This document shows positions 34,698 to 43,757 of a stretch of 64,000 nt of DNA, one piece after another. A program made the translations under genes and the position numbers. Source of the DNA: Planctomycetota bacterium (GTDB taxonomy: Bacteria > Planctomycetota > SZUA-567). Location: the NCBI GenBank assembly GCA_031254915.1, contig JAIRTL010000005.1, positions 1-64,000 of the forward strand. The letters are read 5' to 3'. How positions within the stretch are numbered: position 1 is the stretch's first letter; every line of letters begins with the position of its first letter. Under the pieces are notes generated by a model, which had not been told where the DNA came from, ran no database searches, and saw nothing but the letters and a program-made list of their open reading frames with translations.

Positions 34698-35756
34698 TCA
34701 GATCGCCTCCAGAACGTCGCGGAGGGCTTCGAGGAAGCGATCCATGTCAGGGTCGGCGCCGACGGTCACGCGGAGAAAATCGTCCACCCTCGGTTTGGCG
34801 AAATAGCGGACGAGGACGCCGCGATCCTTGAGTCCCTGGAAAGCCAGCTTCGCGCGTTCGGCCGATCCGAAGCCGACGAGCAGAAAGTTCGCGCCGCTCG
34901 GCAAAACGGCGAGGCCCATGCCGGTCAGCGCCGCCGCCGTGCGCTCGCGCGTGGCGACGATTTTCGCTGTCGTCTCGCGCAGCCATTCCCGGTCGCGGAG
35001 CGCCGCTTCCGCTCCGGCTTGGGCGATGCGGTCGAGGTTGTAATAGTCGCGCACCTTGTCGAGCTCGAAGAGCGCGTCCTCGCGCATGAAGCCGAGTCCG
35101 ACGCGCAGGCCGGCGAGGGCGTAACTCTTGGACAGGGTCCGCGCCACGGCGAGGTTGTCGTATTCCCTGATCAACGGTATTGCCGACGTCCCCTCGGGGG
35201 CGAAGTCGGCGTACGCCTCGTCGATCACCACGATCCCGTTCGGCGTCGCCTCGATCAGGCGGCGGATTTCCGACCCGGAAAACACCGTCCCGGTCGGCGC
35301 GTTCGGGTTGGGGAGGAAGACGAGCCTGGCGTCGGTGAGCGGAAGATCGTCCGGCAGCCGGAAATCGTCCGTGAACTGCACGAGCCGGTAGTCGGCGTCG
35401 TACATGGCGGCGAGGGTGGCGTAATAGGTGTAACTCGGATAAAACGCGGCCGCGACGTCGCCGGGGTCGCAATAGCCGTGAAACAACAGACGGAGCATTT
35501 CGTCCGATCCGTTCGTGGTCATCACCTCCTCCGGCCGCACTCCGTACAGTTCGGCCGCCGCCGCGCGCACGCCGACGCTGCTCGACTCCGGATAGGTGCC
35601 GATAGCCGCCGCCTCGCGGCGCATCGCCCCGAGCGCTTTTCCGGACGGAGGATAGCGGGATTCGTTTTGGTTGAGCTTCACCACGTCGGATCCCAGCGCC
35701 GCTTCGCCCGGGACATAGGCGGCCATGCGGGCCACGCAGTCGCGAACCTTGATCAT
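34698..35756 (-). CDS. hisC: Histidinol-phosphate aminotransferase
   Basis: 352 residues, fold type I PLP enzyme. KLNQNESRYPPSGKAL is the HisC N-terminal signature, LPNPNAPTGTVF binds PLP, VIDEAYADFAPEG has the family Asp and Tyr, and TLSKSYALAGLRVGLGF contains the PLP lysine. It converts imidazole acetol phosphate to histidinol phosphate, but HisC-like enzymes also act on aromatic amino acids, so histidine specificity is inferred. The ATG at 35756 overlaps the rbsK stop (ATGA), so they are coupled. No other his gene is in the window. Confidence 0.92.
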   Translation of the reverse strand: MIKVRDCVARMAAYVPGEAALGSDVVKLNQNESRYPPSGKALGAMRREAAAIGTYPESSSVGVRAAAAELYGVRPEEVMTTNGSDEMLRLLFHGYCDPGDVAAAFYPSYTYYATLAAMYDADYRLVQFTDDFRLPDDLPLTDARLVFLPNPNAPTGTVFSGSEIRRLIEATPNGIVVIDEAYADFAPEGTSAIPLIREYDNLAVARTLSKSYALAGLRVGLGFMREDALFELDKVRDYYNLDRIAQAGAEAALRDREWLRETTAKIVATRERTAAALTGMGLAVLPSGANFLLVGFGSAERAKLAFQGLKDRGVLVRYFAKPRVDDFLRVTVGADPDMDRFLEALRDVLEAI

Positions 35757-36667
35757 GCCTTCTCGAACTCCTCCGCGTTGGGGAACGATTTCTGCGTTCC
35801 CGGCCTGGTTGTGGAAATGGCGGCGTAGCGGTTGGCCATGACCATGGCCCTGGCGACGTCCCCGAGGGTGAGGAGATGGCAGGCGAAGCTGCCGATGAAG
35901 GCGTCGCCGGCGCCGGTGGAGTCGACCGGCTTCACCGGATGCGGCGGGACGAGATGGTCGACGCCGTCCGCCAGCCACAGGGAGCCTTTGTCGCCGAGGG
36001 TGACGATGACGTTTTTCACGCCGTGCGCAAGAACGGCGCGGCCGGCCGCCCTGGCGTCATCGACGTCTTTCACCGGCATGCCGGCGAGGACCTCGAGTTC
36101 CGTTTCGTTTGGCACCAGGAAGGCGACCGATTTAACCGCCTTGTAGTCGAGGCGCGCCGCCGGGGCCGGGTTGAGGATAACGGGAATGCCGTTGTCGCGG
36201 CCGAAGGCGACGGCGTAGTAGACGGTGTCCAGGGGCACCTCGAGCTGCAGGACGACGACGCCGCACTTTCGTATATCGTCGGCGGCACGGTCTATATCCG
36301 CGGGCGATAGGTGCCGGTTGGCGCCCTTGACGATGAGGATGGAGTTGTTGGCGTCGCCGTCGACGAAAATGGGGGCGACGCCGTTGGACGCGCCGGGGGC
36401 CGTCTCGACGTATTTGGTGTCGATCCCCTGTTCCGCGAGGTTCTTCTTGTAGCCGGGGCCGAACAGGTCGTCCCCGACCTTGGTGACGAGGAGAACGTCG
36501 GCCCCGAGGCGGGCGGCGGCGACGGCCTGATTCGCGCCCTTGCCGCCGAAACCGAGATCGAAGGATGGCGCTTCGACCGTCTCGCCCATTCTCGGCATCC
36601 GCTCCACCCTGGTGACGAGATCGATCATGTTGCTGCCGATGACGGCAACCTTCGGTTTGTCCGGCAT
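35753..36667 (-). CDS. rbsK: Ribokinase
   Basis: 304 residues, PfkB family. AVIGSNMIDLVTRVERMPRMGET and FGGKGANQAVAAARLGAD form the N-terminal signature; VDSTGAGDAFIGSFA is the C-terminal signature with the catalytic Asp. It phosphorylates ribose to ribose-5-phosphate, which feeds PRPP synthesis. The ATG at 36667 follows GGGGAG at 3-4 bases. Linkage to hisC is unusual; PRPP is a histidine precursor, so a metabolic link is possible but speculative. Confidence 0.93.
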   Translation of the reverse strand: MPDKPKVAVIGSNMIDLVTRVERMPRMGETVEAPSFDLGFGGKGANQAVAAARLGADVLLVTKVGDDLFGPGYKKNLAEQGIDTKYVETAPGASNGVAPIFVDGDANNSILIVKGANRHLSPADIDRAADDIRKCGVVVLQLEVPLDTVYYAVAFGRDNGIPVILNPAPAARLDYKAVKSVAFLVPNETELEVLAGMPVKDVDDARAAGRAVLAHGVKNVIVTLGDKGSLWLADGVDHLVPPHPVKPVDSTGAGDAFIGSFACHLLTLGDVARAMVMANRYAAISTTRPGTQKSFPNAEEFEKA

Positions 36668-36680
36668 TGTCTCCCCTTTG

Positions 36681-36808
36681 CTATACCGTTCACGGCCCGG
36701 AATCGTGACGCCCTCAACTGCGCGCGGCAATGAAATGGACAGAGGAAACAGATGCGGAGCAGGGCAACCCCCATCCCCCATTTTCATAATTTCGGGCCGT
36801 GCCCAGCA
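36681..36808 (-). repeat. R1 repeat, complete copy
   Basis: Reads CTATACCGTTCACGGCCCGG, ATCGTGACGCCCTCAACTGC, GCGCGGCAATG, GCAGGGCAACCCCCATCCCC and TTTTCATAATTTCGGGCCG in order. It fills the gap between rbsK and the glycosyltransferase gene. Confidence 0.88.
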
Positions 36809-36862
36809 TGAACAAGCCAGTGGGCCAGCGGGCGAGTATACCCCGCCCCCGCGCGGGGCGCA

Positions 36863-37945
36863 TCAGGAATTTCGCAGCAACCCGGCGACCGCCATGGCGA
36901 CTTCATCCGGGGCGACGTCGCGCAGCGCCTTTTCCGCCCGTCGGCGCGTGTCGGCGCGGGAAAGGTCGAGCGTCCGCGTTTCGCCCCTGCCCAGGAGCTT
37001 CACGTTCCTGCCGATGGCGCGCGTACGGGTCGGGTTCGTGATCCCGAAGATGACCAGCGTCCGCACGCCGAGCGCGGCCGCGACATGCGCGCCCCCGGAG
37101 TCGCCGCCGACAAACAGACGACATTCGGCGACGAGGCCGACAAAATCCGCGAGCGCCGTCCGTCCGGCGAGGTTGATGCCGCGCGGAACGCCGGCGATGA
37201 TTTCATCGCAGGCCCGGCGCTGGGTTTCGCTTCCCGTGAGAACGGGGATCAGGCCGTGGTCGTTGGCGAGGCGCAGGGCGAGTCGGCGATAATGCTCCCT
37301 TGGCCAGTCCTTCACCGGACCATAGGCGCTCATCGGCGCGAGGACGGCGTATCCGCCTTCGCCGCCGTGCTCGCGGTACAGGCGCGCCGCATTCTCGACG
37401 CCCGTCGCGGGAGCGGTCAATTTTGGCCCGATGAAGGCGTAATCGATGATTGGCGGCGGCATGATCCTGGTCGCGGGCGCCGCGATCATGGCCGCCTTTT
37501 GCGCGATTTCGAGGTAATAGCGGGTGAAGTGGAGCATCTTGACGCGGGCGTCGCAGGGGAGGGGGTCGGTGAGGAGCCGGCGTCTGCCGTTCAGGTTGTA
37601 GCCGGCGCGGCGGCGTGCGCCCAGCCGCCACATCCACAGGGCGGACGAGAGCGAATTCGGAAGAAGCGCCCCGACGAGCGGCGGTTCGCCGTTCCAGTCC
37701 CCGGGGAGCGCGGCTTTTCCGGCGGCGAGGGCGCGAAGAAGCGGGCCGGTGCCGCTCCCGGGGGCGGCCAGCGTCCCGTCTATCCCGGGCTGGGAGCCGA
37801 AGAGGCCGAGAAGCGCCGGGCGCGCCGCCACGTGCAGTCCGATTTCGGGGAGCGTCTCGCGGATATAGCGCAACGCCGGCAACGCCATGACGGCGTCGCC
37901 GAGCCAGTTTGGCAACCGCACCAGCATCCGCGCTTCCGGCCCCAT
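36863..37945 (-). CDS. Glycosyltransferase family 9, LPS heptosyltransferase II-like
   Basis: 360 residues. MLVRLPNWLGDAVMALPALRYIRE is the WaaF-type N-terminus, LLPNSLSSALWMWRLGARRRAGYNLNGRRRLLT follows as in heptosyltransferase II, and the C-terminal half has PMSAYGPVKDWPREHYRRLA and GGDSGGAHVAAALGVRTLVIFGITNPTRT. These enzymes add ADP-heptose to inner-core LPS, implying an outer membrane. I chose the ATG at 37945 with GGAGG 4 bases upstream; a GTG at 37978 overlapping the previous stop is the alternative. Closely downstream of the giant membrane protein gene. Confidence 0.9.
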   Translation of the reverse strand: MGPEARMLVRLPNWLGDAVMALPALRYIRETLPEIGLHVAARPALLGLFGSQPGIDGTLAAPGSGTGPLLRALAAGKAALPGDWNGEPPLVGALLPNSLSSALWMWRLGARRRAGYNLNGRRRLLTDPLPCDARVKMLHFTRYYLEIAQKAAMIAAPATRIMPPPIIDYAFIGPKLTAPATGVENAARLYREHGGEGGYAVLAPMSAYGPVKDWPREHYRRLALRLANDHGLIPVLTGSETQRRACDEIIAGVPRGINLAGRTALADFVGLVAECRLFVGGDSGGAHVAAALGVRTLVIFGITNPTRTRAIGRNVKLLGRGETRTLDLSRADTRRRAEKALRDVAPDEVAMAVAGLLRNS

Positions 37946-37974
37946 GCCGCCTCCGTCCACACGCCTCCCGTCGA

Positions 37975-40900
37975 TCACGCGGCCGGCCGGGCGGCCGGGG
38001 CGTCGGCGCTTTCCCCGTTCGCCCGCTCGCGTTCCCGCTTGCGCCCCTTGAGGAGCGGAACCAGTTCGTTGACGTACGCCGCCTCCTCGACGAGCAGCTT
38101 TTCATCCTTGAAATATTCGGCGAACGCGTTGGCCATCATGAGCGCGTGGTCGAAGTATTCCTTGTCGATGGCGCGGTACACGACCTTGAAATAATGCTGC
38201 TTGCCGGGGAAATGGTCGCGGAAGGCCCCGATCCAGGCCGCGAACGCGTCGAGCGGAATAAGCCCGCAGTAGCTGCCGAAGGTCAGCGCCGCGTCGTCGT
38301 AGAGGCTGCTGTAATCCTTGTCCTTCACCTCCGCCATGGCGGCGCGGTAGAGATCGAGATCGCCGTTCAGGAAGGCGAGCATGAGTTTGCTTTTCGGCAG
38401 GTCGTCGGAGCCGGCGATGTCGGATCCGAGGCCGGCGCCTTTTTCCGCCGCCCGCGCCACGCACTCGAGCAGACGGCGCGCCGTCTCCGGATCGTAGAGT
38501 TCCGGGTTTTCGTCCGGGTCGAGCATTTCCTGCGCGTAGGACAGGTACAGGGTCGGCGCGATCCGCATCCAGGACCAGTCCTCGTCGGTTATCTCGCGGC
38601 CGCGCTTGGTGTGGTCCTTCTGTTCCGTGGGGTACGGCCCGTCCTCGAGCAACCTGGCGAGGGCCGCGTCGCGGCCCTCGCGGGCGACGGCGAAGCGGCC
38701 GAGGAGATAATAGCGCATGATCGTGAGGTTGTAGTAGTCGTCCGCCTTGAACATCGCCCTGGCGGCGCAGGCCTCGAGTTCGCGGCCGATGGCGCGCATG
38801 ACGGACGCGTCCCCGTGGGTGAACGCTCCCTTGCCCTTGCCGGACTGGTTCAGGGAGAGTTTATCGTAGAGGATGACGAGCGTCCTGATGAGCGGGTCCG
38901 AATTGATGTAGCCGCGCTGCCCCTTGGCGGCGTCGACATCGTATTTGAGGATGTCCCAAGCGCGTCCCGGCTCGCCGAGCATCGCCATGTGCATCGCCCA
39001 GTAGGAGCGGAACGACGTGACGCGCATGAACGTGGGCGCGTCCTGGCGTTCGACGATGTCGCGGAACACCGCTTCCATTTCGCCGAGTGCGGCGAGGGAG
39101 GCCTCCTTGTCCTTGGCCTCGAAATGCAGCTGCGCGATCTCGAGCAGGGTGGAGAGGGTGGCCTGAACATCGCCCCGCACCAATCCGAGTTCGCGGCGGC
39201 GGAGTTCGATCGACTTGTCGTACAGGCTCACGCGCTGGTAGAGGGAGCCCAGTTCCTTGATGTTGCCGACCTCCTGGTCGGTCTCGAGCATCTCCTCCAT
39301 CTCGCGGATCGCGGCCGAAAAGACGTATTCGTGCCAGTAGCCCTGGACGCGGATCATCGCCTCGGAGTAGTCGCGGTCGGCGTAGATGCGCGAGGAAAGG
39401 ATGAAGGGCGTGCGCGTTTCCTCGTCCGCGAAGCGGAGGAAGATCGGCACCGCGTCCATGGTCATGTGCGTTTCGCCGCCGCTCCGGTCGAAGGAGCGGT
39501 AGGCGGCCTCGACCGCCTCGTTCAGGGTGGATCCCGTGAACTGCAGCACGTTGCCGGTCTGGAGCACGACGAAGCGGTAGCGGTCCTCCGCCAGCCTGTC
39601 CGCGTAGCCGCAGGCAGCGTGGGCGGGGAGGTTCATGACATGGGACAGCTTGCCCTGGCGGCTGGTGAGGACCTGGAAAAATTCGGCGAGGTCGTCGCAG
39701 TCGCCGATCAGTCTCCCGACCCAGCGCCGTTCGAGCGATTCGTAGACGGTCTGGTGCGTGTCGAGGTGGCCGAAGTGGCTGCCGATGAGGTTGGGCATTT
39801 CCGGCAGCGGCGAGTCGGAGCAGTAGCGGAAGAACTGGTGGAAGATCAATCCCAGTCCGCCCGGGTCCGCGAGGACGCGCGCCGCCTCGTCGAGCCATTC
39901 GTCCTCGGCCGCGCGGCGTTCGTCGGCGTCCCCGATGCCGCCGAAGTCGGGGCTCGGGACAAGGCCGTCGGGCGTCGCGAGGAAGAGCGGATCTCCCTGG
40001 TCGTTCCGGATGAGGACATGAAGCGGGAAGTTCCAGCCCGGCTCTCCGTAGACGGGCGGCAGTTGGCCGCCGACGTCGCTGGCGATGGCGCGCGCCCAGG
40101 CTTCGCGGCTGCCGTCCGCCATGTCGGCGCCGGCGTCGTAGGACGCCGTCAGCCCATGGGTCGCGTGCCACACTTCGACGCGCTCGGGCACGCCGGGAGG
40201 GCGGATGCGGTGTTCGCCATGATAGCGCTCGGCGAGCGAGAAGGCGTAGACGTAGCGCATCGGCAGGGGCGAATAGAAAACGGTCTTTTCGCCTTCCTCG
40301 AGCCGCCATTCGTAGTCGGGGAGGCTTTCGCCGGTGTCGGGATCCTGGTCGTTGGCGGGGGAGGAGAGGGCGGCTTCGTCCTCGAGCCGCGCGGTGGCGT
40401 AGAGCGTGCGCCCGTCTCCCAGGTCGGCGACGAAGACGTCGTACCCGGCCTCGAGCTTGCCGAGCGCCTCGCGGTATTCGGCGAGTTCCGCGCGCCGGGC
40501 CGGCGAAAGCGGCTCGATGAAATAGTCGAGATAGTCGGCTTCGATAAGCCGGCGGCAGAATTCGGTGTCGAGGTAGTCCCTGGGATCGATCGGGAGATAC
40601 GCGCCCATGAGCACCGGCGCCAGGGCCTGGCGAAGCGGCTGGGGGATGGATTCGTCGGCCATGATCCCCTCGTGCAGCCGTTGCGCCGCCTTGCGGAACG
40701 CATCGCCGTGGGCGTCCGCGTCGCCGGGAGGCGGCAGGTCGGTCGCGCGGTGGACGCCGCCGTCGAAATACAGAAGCCGGTCCGGAGCCGAATCGGCCGC
40801 GATGCCGTAGGCGGTCGCGGACGAAACGCCGATGCGCGGCGTGACCGCCGCCAGGCCGCCCGGTCCCTCGACCACCTTCCATTCCGGATATTGTGCCGGA

Positions 40901-43002
40901 TCGACCCCGGACTTGCGCAGGCCGCGCGCGATCCCGGCCAGCCAGGCGAGAGGTTTGTAGAACAGGGGCGACCAGCCGGTATGGAGGGAAAAACCATAGG
41001 CGTCGGCGCGCACCGCAGTCTCGTAATCCTCCTCCGACATCGTCACCCGCAGCGGAACGCCCTGGAAAATCATGTCGACGGTCGAGGCCTTGGGGCCGAA
41101 ATCGGCGGTGCGCGGATCGATCCGCACGCGCGGATCGCCGAAAGCCGGACGGATCAAGCTCCAGGCGATCATCGCGCCCGGGGAGATTTCGCCGCGCCGG
41201 TTTTCCGATTGGAGACGGAAGTAGAGGTCTTCGCGAATCGACAGGAGCAGGTCGGCCTCCATTTCGGCCGCGTCGACGCGTCTGGCCGCCTCGGCGGCGA
41301 GGGCGGGATTGGGCGTCGTTTCCGTGCCCGCCTTTTCCGCCAGGTACTCGAGCGCGCCGTCGATGGGCGCCTCGGCGGACAGGATGCCCCGTGCGAGCGC
41401 CGTCGCCTCGTCGATGATGCCGGTCAATTTCGAGATCTGCTCGATCGCCGGCAGATCGGCTTCGTCCGCCAGCGCGGGAAGATAGGGTTCCTCCGTGTCG
41501 AAAAGGAACGCGTGCAACGTCATGGGGAGCATGACCGCGCGCTCCCGGATGGCGGCGTAGCGGTCGAGGGCGACGCCGCCGCTCTCCCGGCCGAGGGCGG
41601 CAATGTCCGCCAACTCGAAACGGAACTCTTCCCGGAGGCGTTCGCCCTGCCGGTCGATGTTGGCGTCAAGTTCGTTTTCAAGGCGCTCGCGCGCCGGCGG
41701 ATCGAGCAGGGGCGAGAGCCGCGTGAGAACGGTCCGCCCTTCGTTCAACGATTCCTCGGGCGTCGTTTCCCCGGAACTCGCCAGTTCGAGCGCCGCATTG
41801 ACGGCCCGCTCCCCGGCGGCGCGCAAAAGCAGCGGATCGCCGGCGGCGGCGTCGGTGAAGCGCATGAGCGCCGGCGCGATCCCGTCCGGCTCCGCTTCGT
41901 CGACGTCGCGGATGAATTGGTCGAACAGGCGTTCCCGCCGCAGGTGCGCATCGATTTTTTGCTCCGCGTCCCGATAATCGGTCCAGCCCAATTGGGCAAG
42001 GCCGACGCTCGGTGCGATCCCGTTCCACAGGTTTTCGACCGTCTTCATGCCGGAACGGCCGGCCTGTTCGTCCCGAGCCAGCAGGGCTTCGGCGGCGGCG
42101 GCATGGAAGTCGCCGTCGCGGGAGCGGCGGTCCGCCGCGGCCAGCCGTTCGCCGAGGGCGGCCGTGGCCGCATCGAACCGGTGCTGCTGCCATCCGAGGT
42201 ATCCGGCGCCGGCGAGGATCAGCGCCGCCAGGAAAAGGGCGACCGCCGGTCCCTTGCGGCGGCGCGGCTTGCGCCGCGAGGAAGGCTTGGCGTACCTTCC
42301 CGATTCCCACACGGCCCGACCCGAGGTTCCCGTCGCCGGTTCCGGATCGGCGCTTGCGCCGGGTTGGCCCATGGGCGGAGGACCAGCCTGCGCGGCATGG
42401 GGCTGTTCCGCCACCGCGCCGGGCGTGTCGGCGTCGGTGAGCCAATCCCGGAGGGCGGCGCTTTTTCCGGTTTCCGCCATCGTTTGGCCAGGCGCTTTTT
42501 CAGCCGCGGATCCGGAAGCGGCTTCCGTTTGCGGTTCGCGTGCGGGTTCCGGCTCGGGGGCGGGATTCGGTTTCGCGGCGAATTCCGGCGACGGGCCGGG
42601 AGCCGACACGGGTTCGGGCGTCGGCGCCGGTTTGGCGGCTTTGGGCTGCGGTTCCCCGCGTTTCGGGGGATCGCGGAAAAATTCCGTTTTGCGCTCGGAC
42701 ATCTTCCTGTCGATGAAAGGCGCGGCCTGTCCGAGGTCGACGCCTTTTCCCCCGCCCTTGCCGTCGAAAAGGACGAAATCCGCGTCAATGGGTATGTCCA
42801 CAACAGGCGCATAGGCGCCGGTCGCGTATTTCTTCGGCATGACTGGCTGCGTCTTTCTGACCGCCGGAGCCGCTTCCCCCGGCGTCGAGATGGTGATGGT
42901 GACGCGGTGAACCTTTTTACAGGCGGGACAGGTGAACTTCATGTCCATCCGGTCATTGGGGAGATCAAGATAAATGTCTGAATTAGGGCACTTTACACGC
43001 AT
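37975..43002 (-). CDS. Giant membrane protein: zinc ribbon, TM anchor, transglutaminase-like region
   Basis: 1675 residues. The N-terminus MRVKCPNSDIYLDLP...FTCPACKK looks like an MJ0042-type zinc ribbon, although one of its four cysteine positions is occupied by Ser/Asp. A Pro/Glu/Ala linker follows, then a basic stretch and one membrane segment at about 253-272 (AVALFLAALILAGAGYLGW). The long C-terminal part is probably outside the cytoplasm. Near 1100-1130 lies GDCDDLAEFFQVL followed by SHVMNLPAHAACGYAD, a candidate transglutaminase-like Cys/His pair. The last 450 residues are helical and TPR-like. The ATG at 43002 has AAGGA at 8 bases. No function can be assigned. Such one-pass zinc-ribbon giants are frequent in Planctomycetes. 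Confidence 0.7.
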   Translation of the reverse strand: MRVKCPNSDIYLDLPNDRMDMKFTCPACKKVHRVTITISTPGEAAPAVRKTQPVMPKKYATGAYAPVVDIPIDADFVLFDGKGGGKGVDLGQAAPFIDRKMSERKTEFFRDPPKRGEPQPKAAKPAPTPEPVSAPGPSPEFAAKPNPAPEPEPAREPQTEAASGSAAEKAPGQTMAETGKSAALRDWLTDADTPGAVAEQPHAAQAGPPPMGQPGASADPEPATGTSGRAVWESGRYAKPSSRRKPRRRKGPAVALFLAALILAGAGYLGWQQHRFDAATAALGERLAAADRRSRDGDFHAAAAEALLARDEQAGRSGMKTVENLWNGIAPSVGLAQLGWTDYRDAEQKIDAHLRRERLFDQFIRDVDEAEPDGIAPALMRFTDAAAGDPLLLRAAGERAVNAALELASSGETTPEESLNEGRTVLTRLSPLLDPPARERLENELDANIDRQGERLREEFRFELADIAALGRESGGVALDRYAAIRERAVMLPMTLHAFLFDTEEPYLPALADEADLPAIEQISKLTGIIDEATALARGILSAEAPIDGALEYLAEKAGTETTPNPALAAEAARRVDAAEMEADLLLSIREDLYFRLQSENRRGEISPGAMIAWSLIRPAFGDPRVRIDPRTADFGPKASTVDMIFQGVPLRVTMSEEDYETAVRADAYGFSLHTGWSPLFYKPLAWLAGIARGLRKSGVDPAQYPEWKVVEGPGGLAAVTPRIGVSSATAYGIAADSAPDRLLYFDGGVHRATDLPPPGDADAHGDAFRKAAQRLHEGIMADESIPQPLRQALAPVLMGAYLPIDPRDYLDTEFCRRLIEADYLDYFIEPLSPARRAELAEYREALGKLEAGYDVFVADLGDGRTLYATARLEDEAALSSPANDQDPDTGESLPDYEWRLEEGEKTVFYSPLPMRYVYAFSLAERYHGEHRIRPPGVPERVEVWHATHGLTASYDAGADMADGSREAWARAIASDVGGQLPPVYGEPGWNFPLHVLIRNDQGDPLFLATPDGLVPSPDFGGIGDADERRAAEDEWLDEAARVLADPGGLGLIFHQFFRYCSDSPLPEMPNLIGSHFGHLDTHQTVYESLERRWVGRLIGDCDDLAEFFQVLTSRQGKLSHVMNLPAHAACGYADRLAEDRYRFVVLQTGNVLQFTGSTLNEAVEAAYRSFDRSGGETHMTMDAVPIFLRFADEETRTPFILSSRIYADRDYSEAMIRVQGYWHEYVFSAAIREMEEMLETDQEVGNIKELGSLYQRVSLYDKSIELRRRELGLVRGDVQATLSTLLEIAQLHFEAKDKEASLAALGEMEAVFRDIVERQDAPTFMRVTSFRSYWAMHMAMLGEPGRAWDILKYDVDAAKGQRGYINSDPLIRTLVILYDKLSLNQSGKGKGAFTHGDASVMRAIGRELEACAARAMFKADDYYNLTIMRYYLLGRFAVAREGRDAALARLLEDGPYPTEQKDHTKRGREITDEDWSWMRIAPTLYLSYAQEMLDPDENPELYDPETARRLLECVARAAEKGAGLGSDIAGSDDLPKSKLMLAFLNGDLDLYRAAMAEVKDKDYSSLYDDAALTFGSYCGLIPLDAFAAWIGAFRDHFPGKQHYFKVVYRAIDKEYFDHALMMANAFAEYFKDEKLLVEEAAYVNELVPLLKGRKRERERANGESADAPAARPAA

Positions 43003-43120
43003 GGACTCATTCCTTGTCCCGTGGCCGGGCAACCGGGAAACGGCAAAACGGGCATCCGTCCGGATCGGCCCGCGCGCACACGATCAGAATTTCCACCGCA
43101 TTGTCGGTGCCAGTATAAAT

Positions 43121-43250
43121 ATACCGCATCACGGTTCGGAGTTGTGATTCCCTCAACTGTGCGCGGCCATGGAATGACCTGGGGAAACGAAGGTGAAACA
43201 GGGCGTCCCCTCTCCCCTATTTTCATAATTCCAGGCCGTAGCCGGTATAT
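43121..43250 (-). repeat. R1 repeat, complete copy
   Basis: Contains TATACCGCATCACGG, GAGTTGTGATTCCCTCAACTG, GCGCGGCCATGGAATGACC, AACAGGGCGTCCCC, TATTTTCATAATTCC and GGTATATA in the R1 order. It lies between the giant membrane protein gene and the ROK remnant. Confidence 0.88.
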
Positions 43251-43316
43251 ATGCCGCGCGTCCCTCGCCGCCGGACGCGGGCAAGGAATCAATTGTATGA
43301 ATACGCGTCTATGGGT

Positions 43317-43706
43317 GCAATCCTGCTCTTTCGCCTCGTGGCGGATGCGAGCCTGGCCGGCGGCGCCGATAAGGCCCGCATTGCCGCCGAGTTGCGCGGA
43401 AAGGATTTCCATGGTGCGGCCGGGGCGCTTGTTCCGGTCGAGGCGGGTGGAGCGGACGGCGTCGAAAAGCGGCGCTCCGGCCTGGATCATGCCGCGGGAG
43501 ATGACGTAGCGCCCGGGGTTGACCGGTTCCGCCACGTCCGAGGCGGGAACACCGGGGAAGCGGCCCGTCTCCTCGGCGGTTCGCAACGGCGTCGGGTCGC
43601 CGTTTCCGGCGGCGGCGAAAATATCGGCTGGGGTCAGGCCGTCGTCCACGACCGCCGCCCGCAGGTTGGCGCCGCCAAGGTCGACCCCGGCGTAGCGTCC
43701 GGCCAT
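43317..43706 (-). pseudogene. ROK-family sugar kinase, internal deletion
   Basis: An in-frame remnant of about 130 codons. The first 23 residues (GRYAGVDLGGANLRAAVVDDG) are a ROK kinase N-terminus with its phosphate loop. They join directly to a ROK C-terminus (DIFAAAGNGDPTPLR, VNPGRYVISRGMIQAGAPLFDAV, QLGGNAGLIGAAGQA). The 200 or so residues between, including the catalytic Asp and the CxCGxxGCxE zinc motif, are missing. GGGGAGG still precedes the ATG. The frame has no stop at the usual place and runs on through the R1 repeat to 42993. It lies 51 bases after the response regulator gene. Confidence 0.8.
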
Positions 43707-43757
43707 GCGGGCCCTCCCCGGTCCGCTTCGGCGCGGGCGGCTGTTCCGGCTTCCGTG

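Noticed and set aside
37909-42981. A 1690-codon open frame on the plus strand opposite the giant membrane protein
   Set aside because: GC-rich antisense shadow: it has no ribosome binding site, no recognisable domain and an Arg/Gly/Ala-biased composition, while the minus strand has a zinc ribbon, membrane helix and good start.
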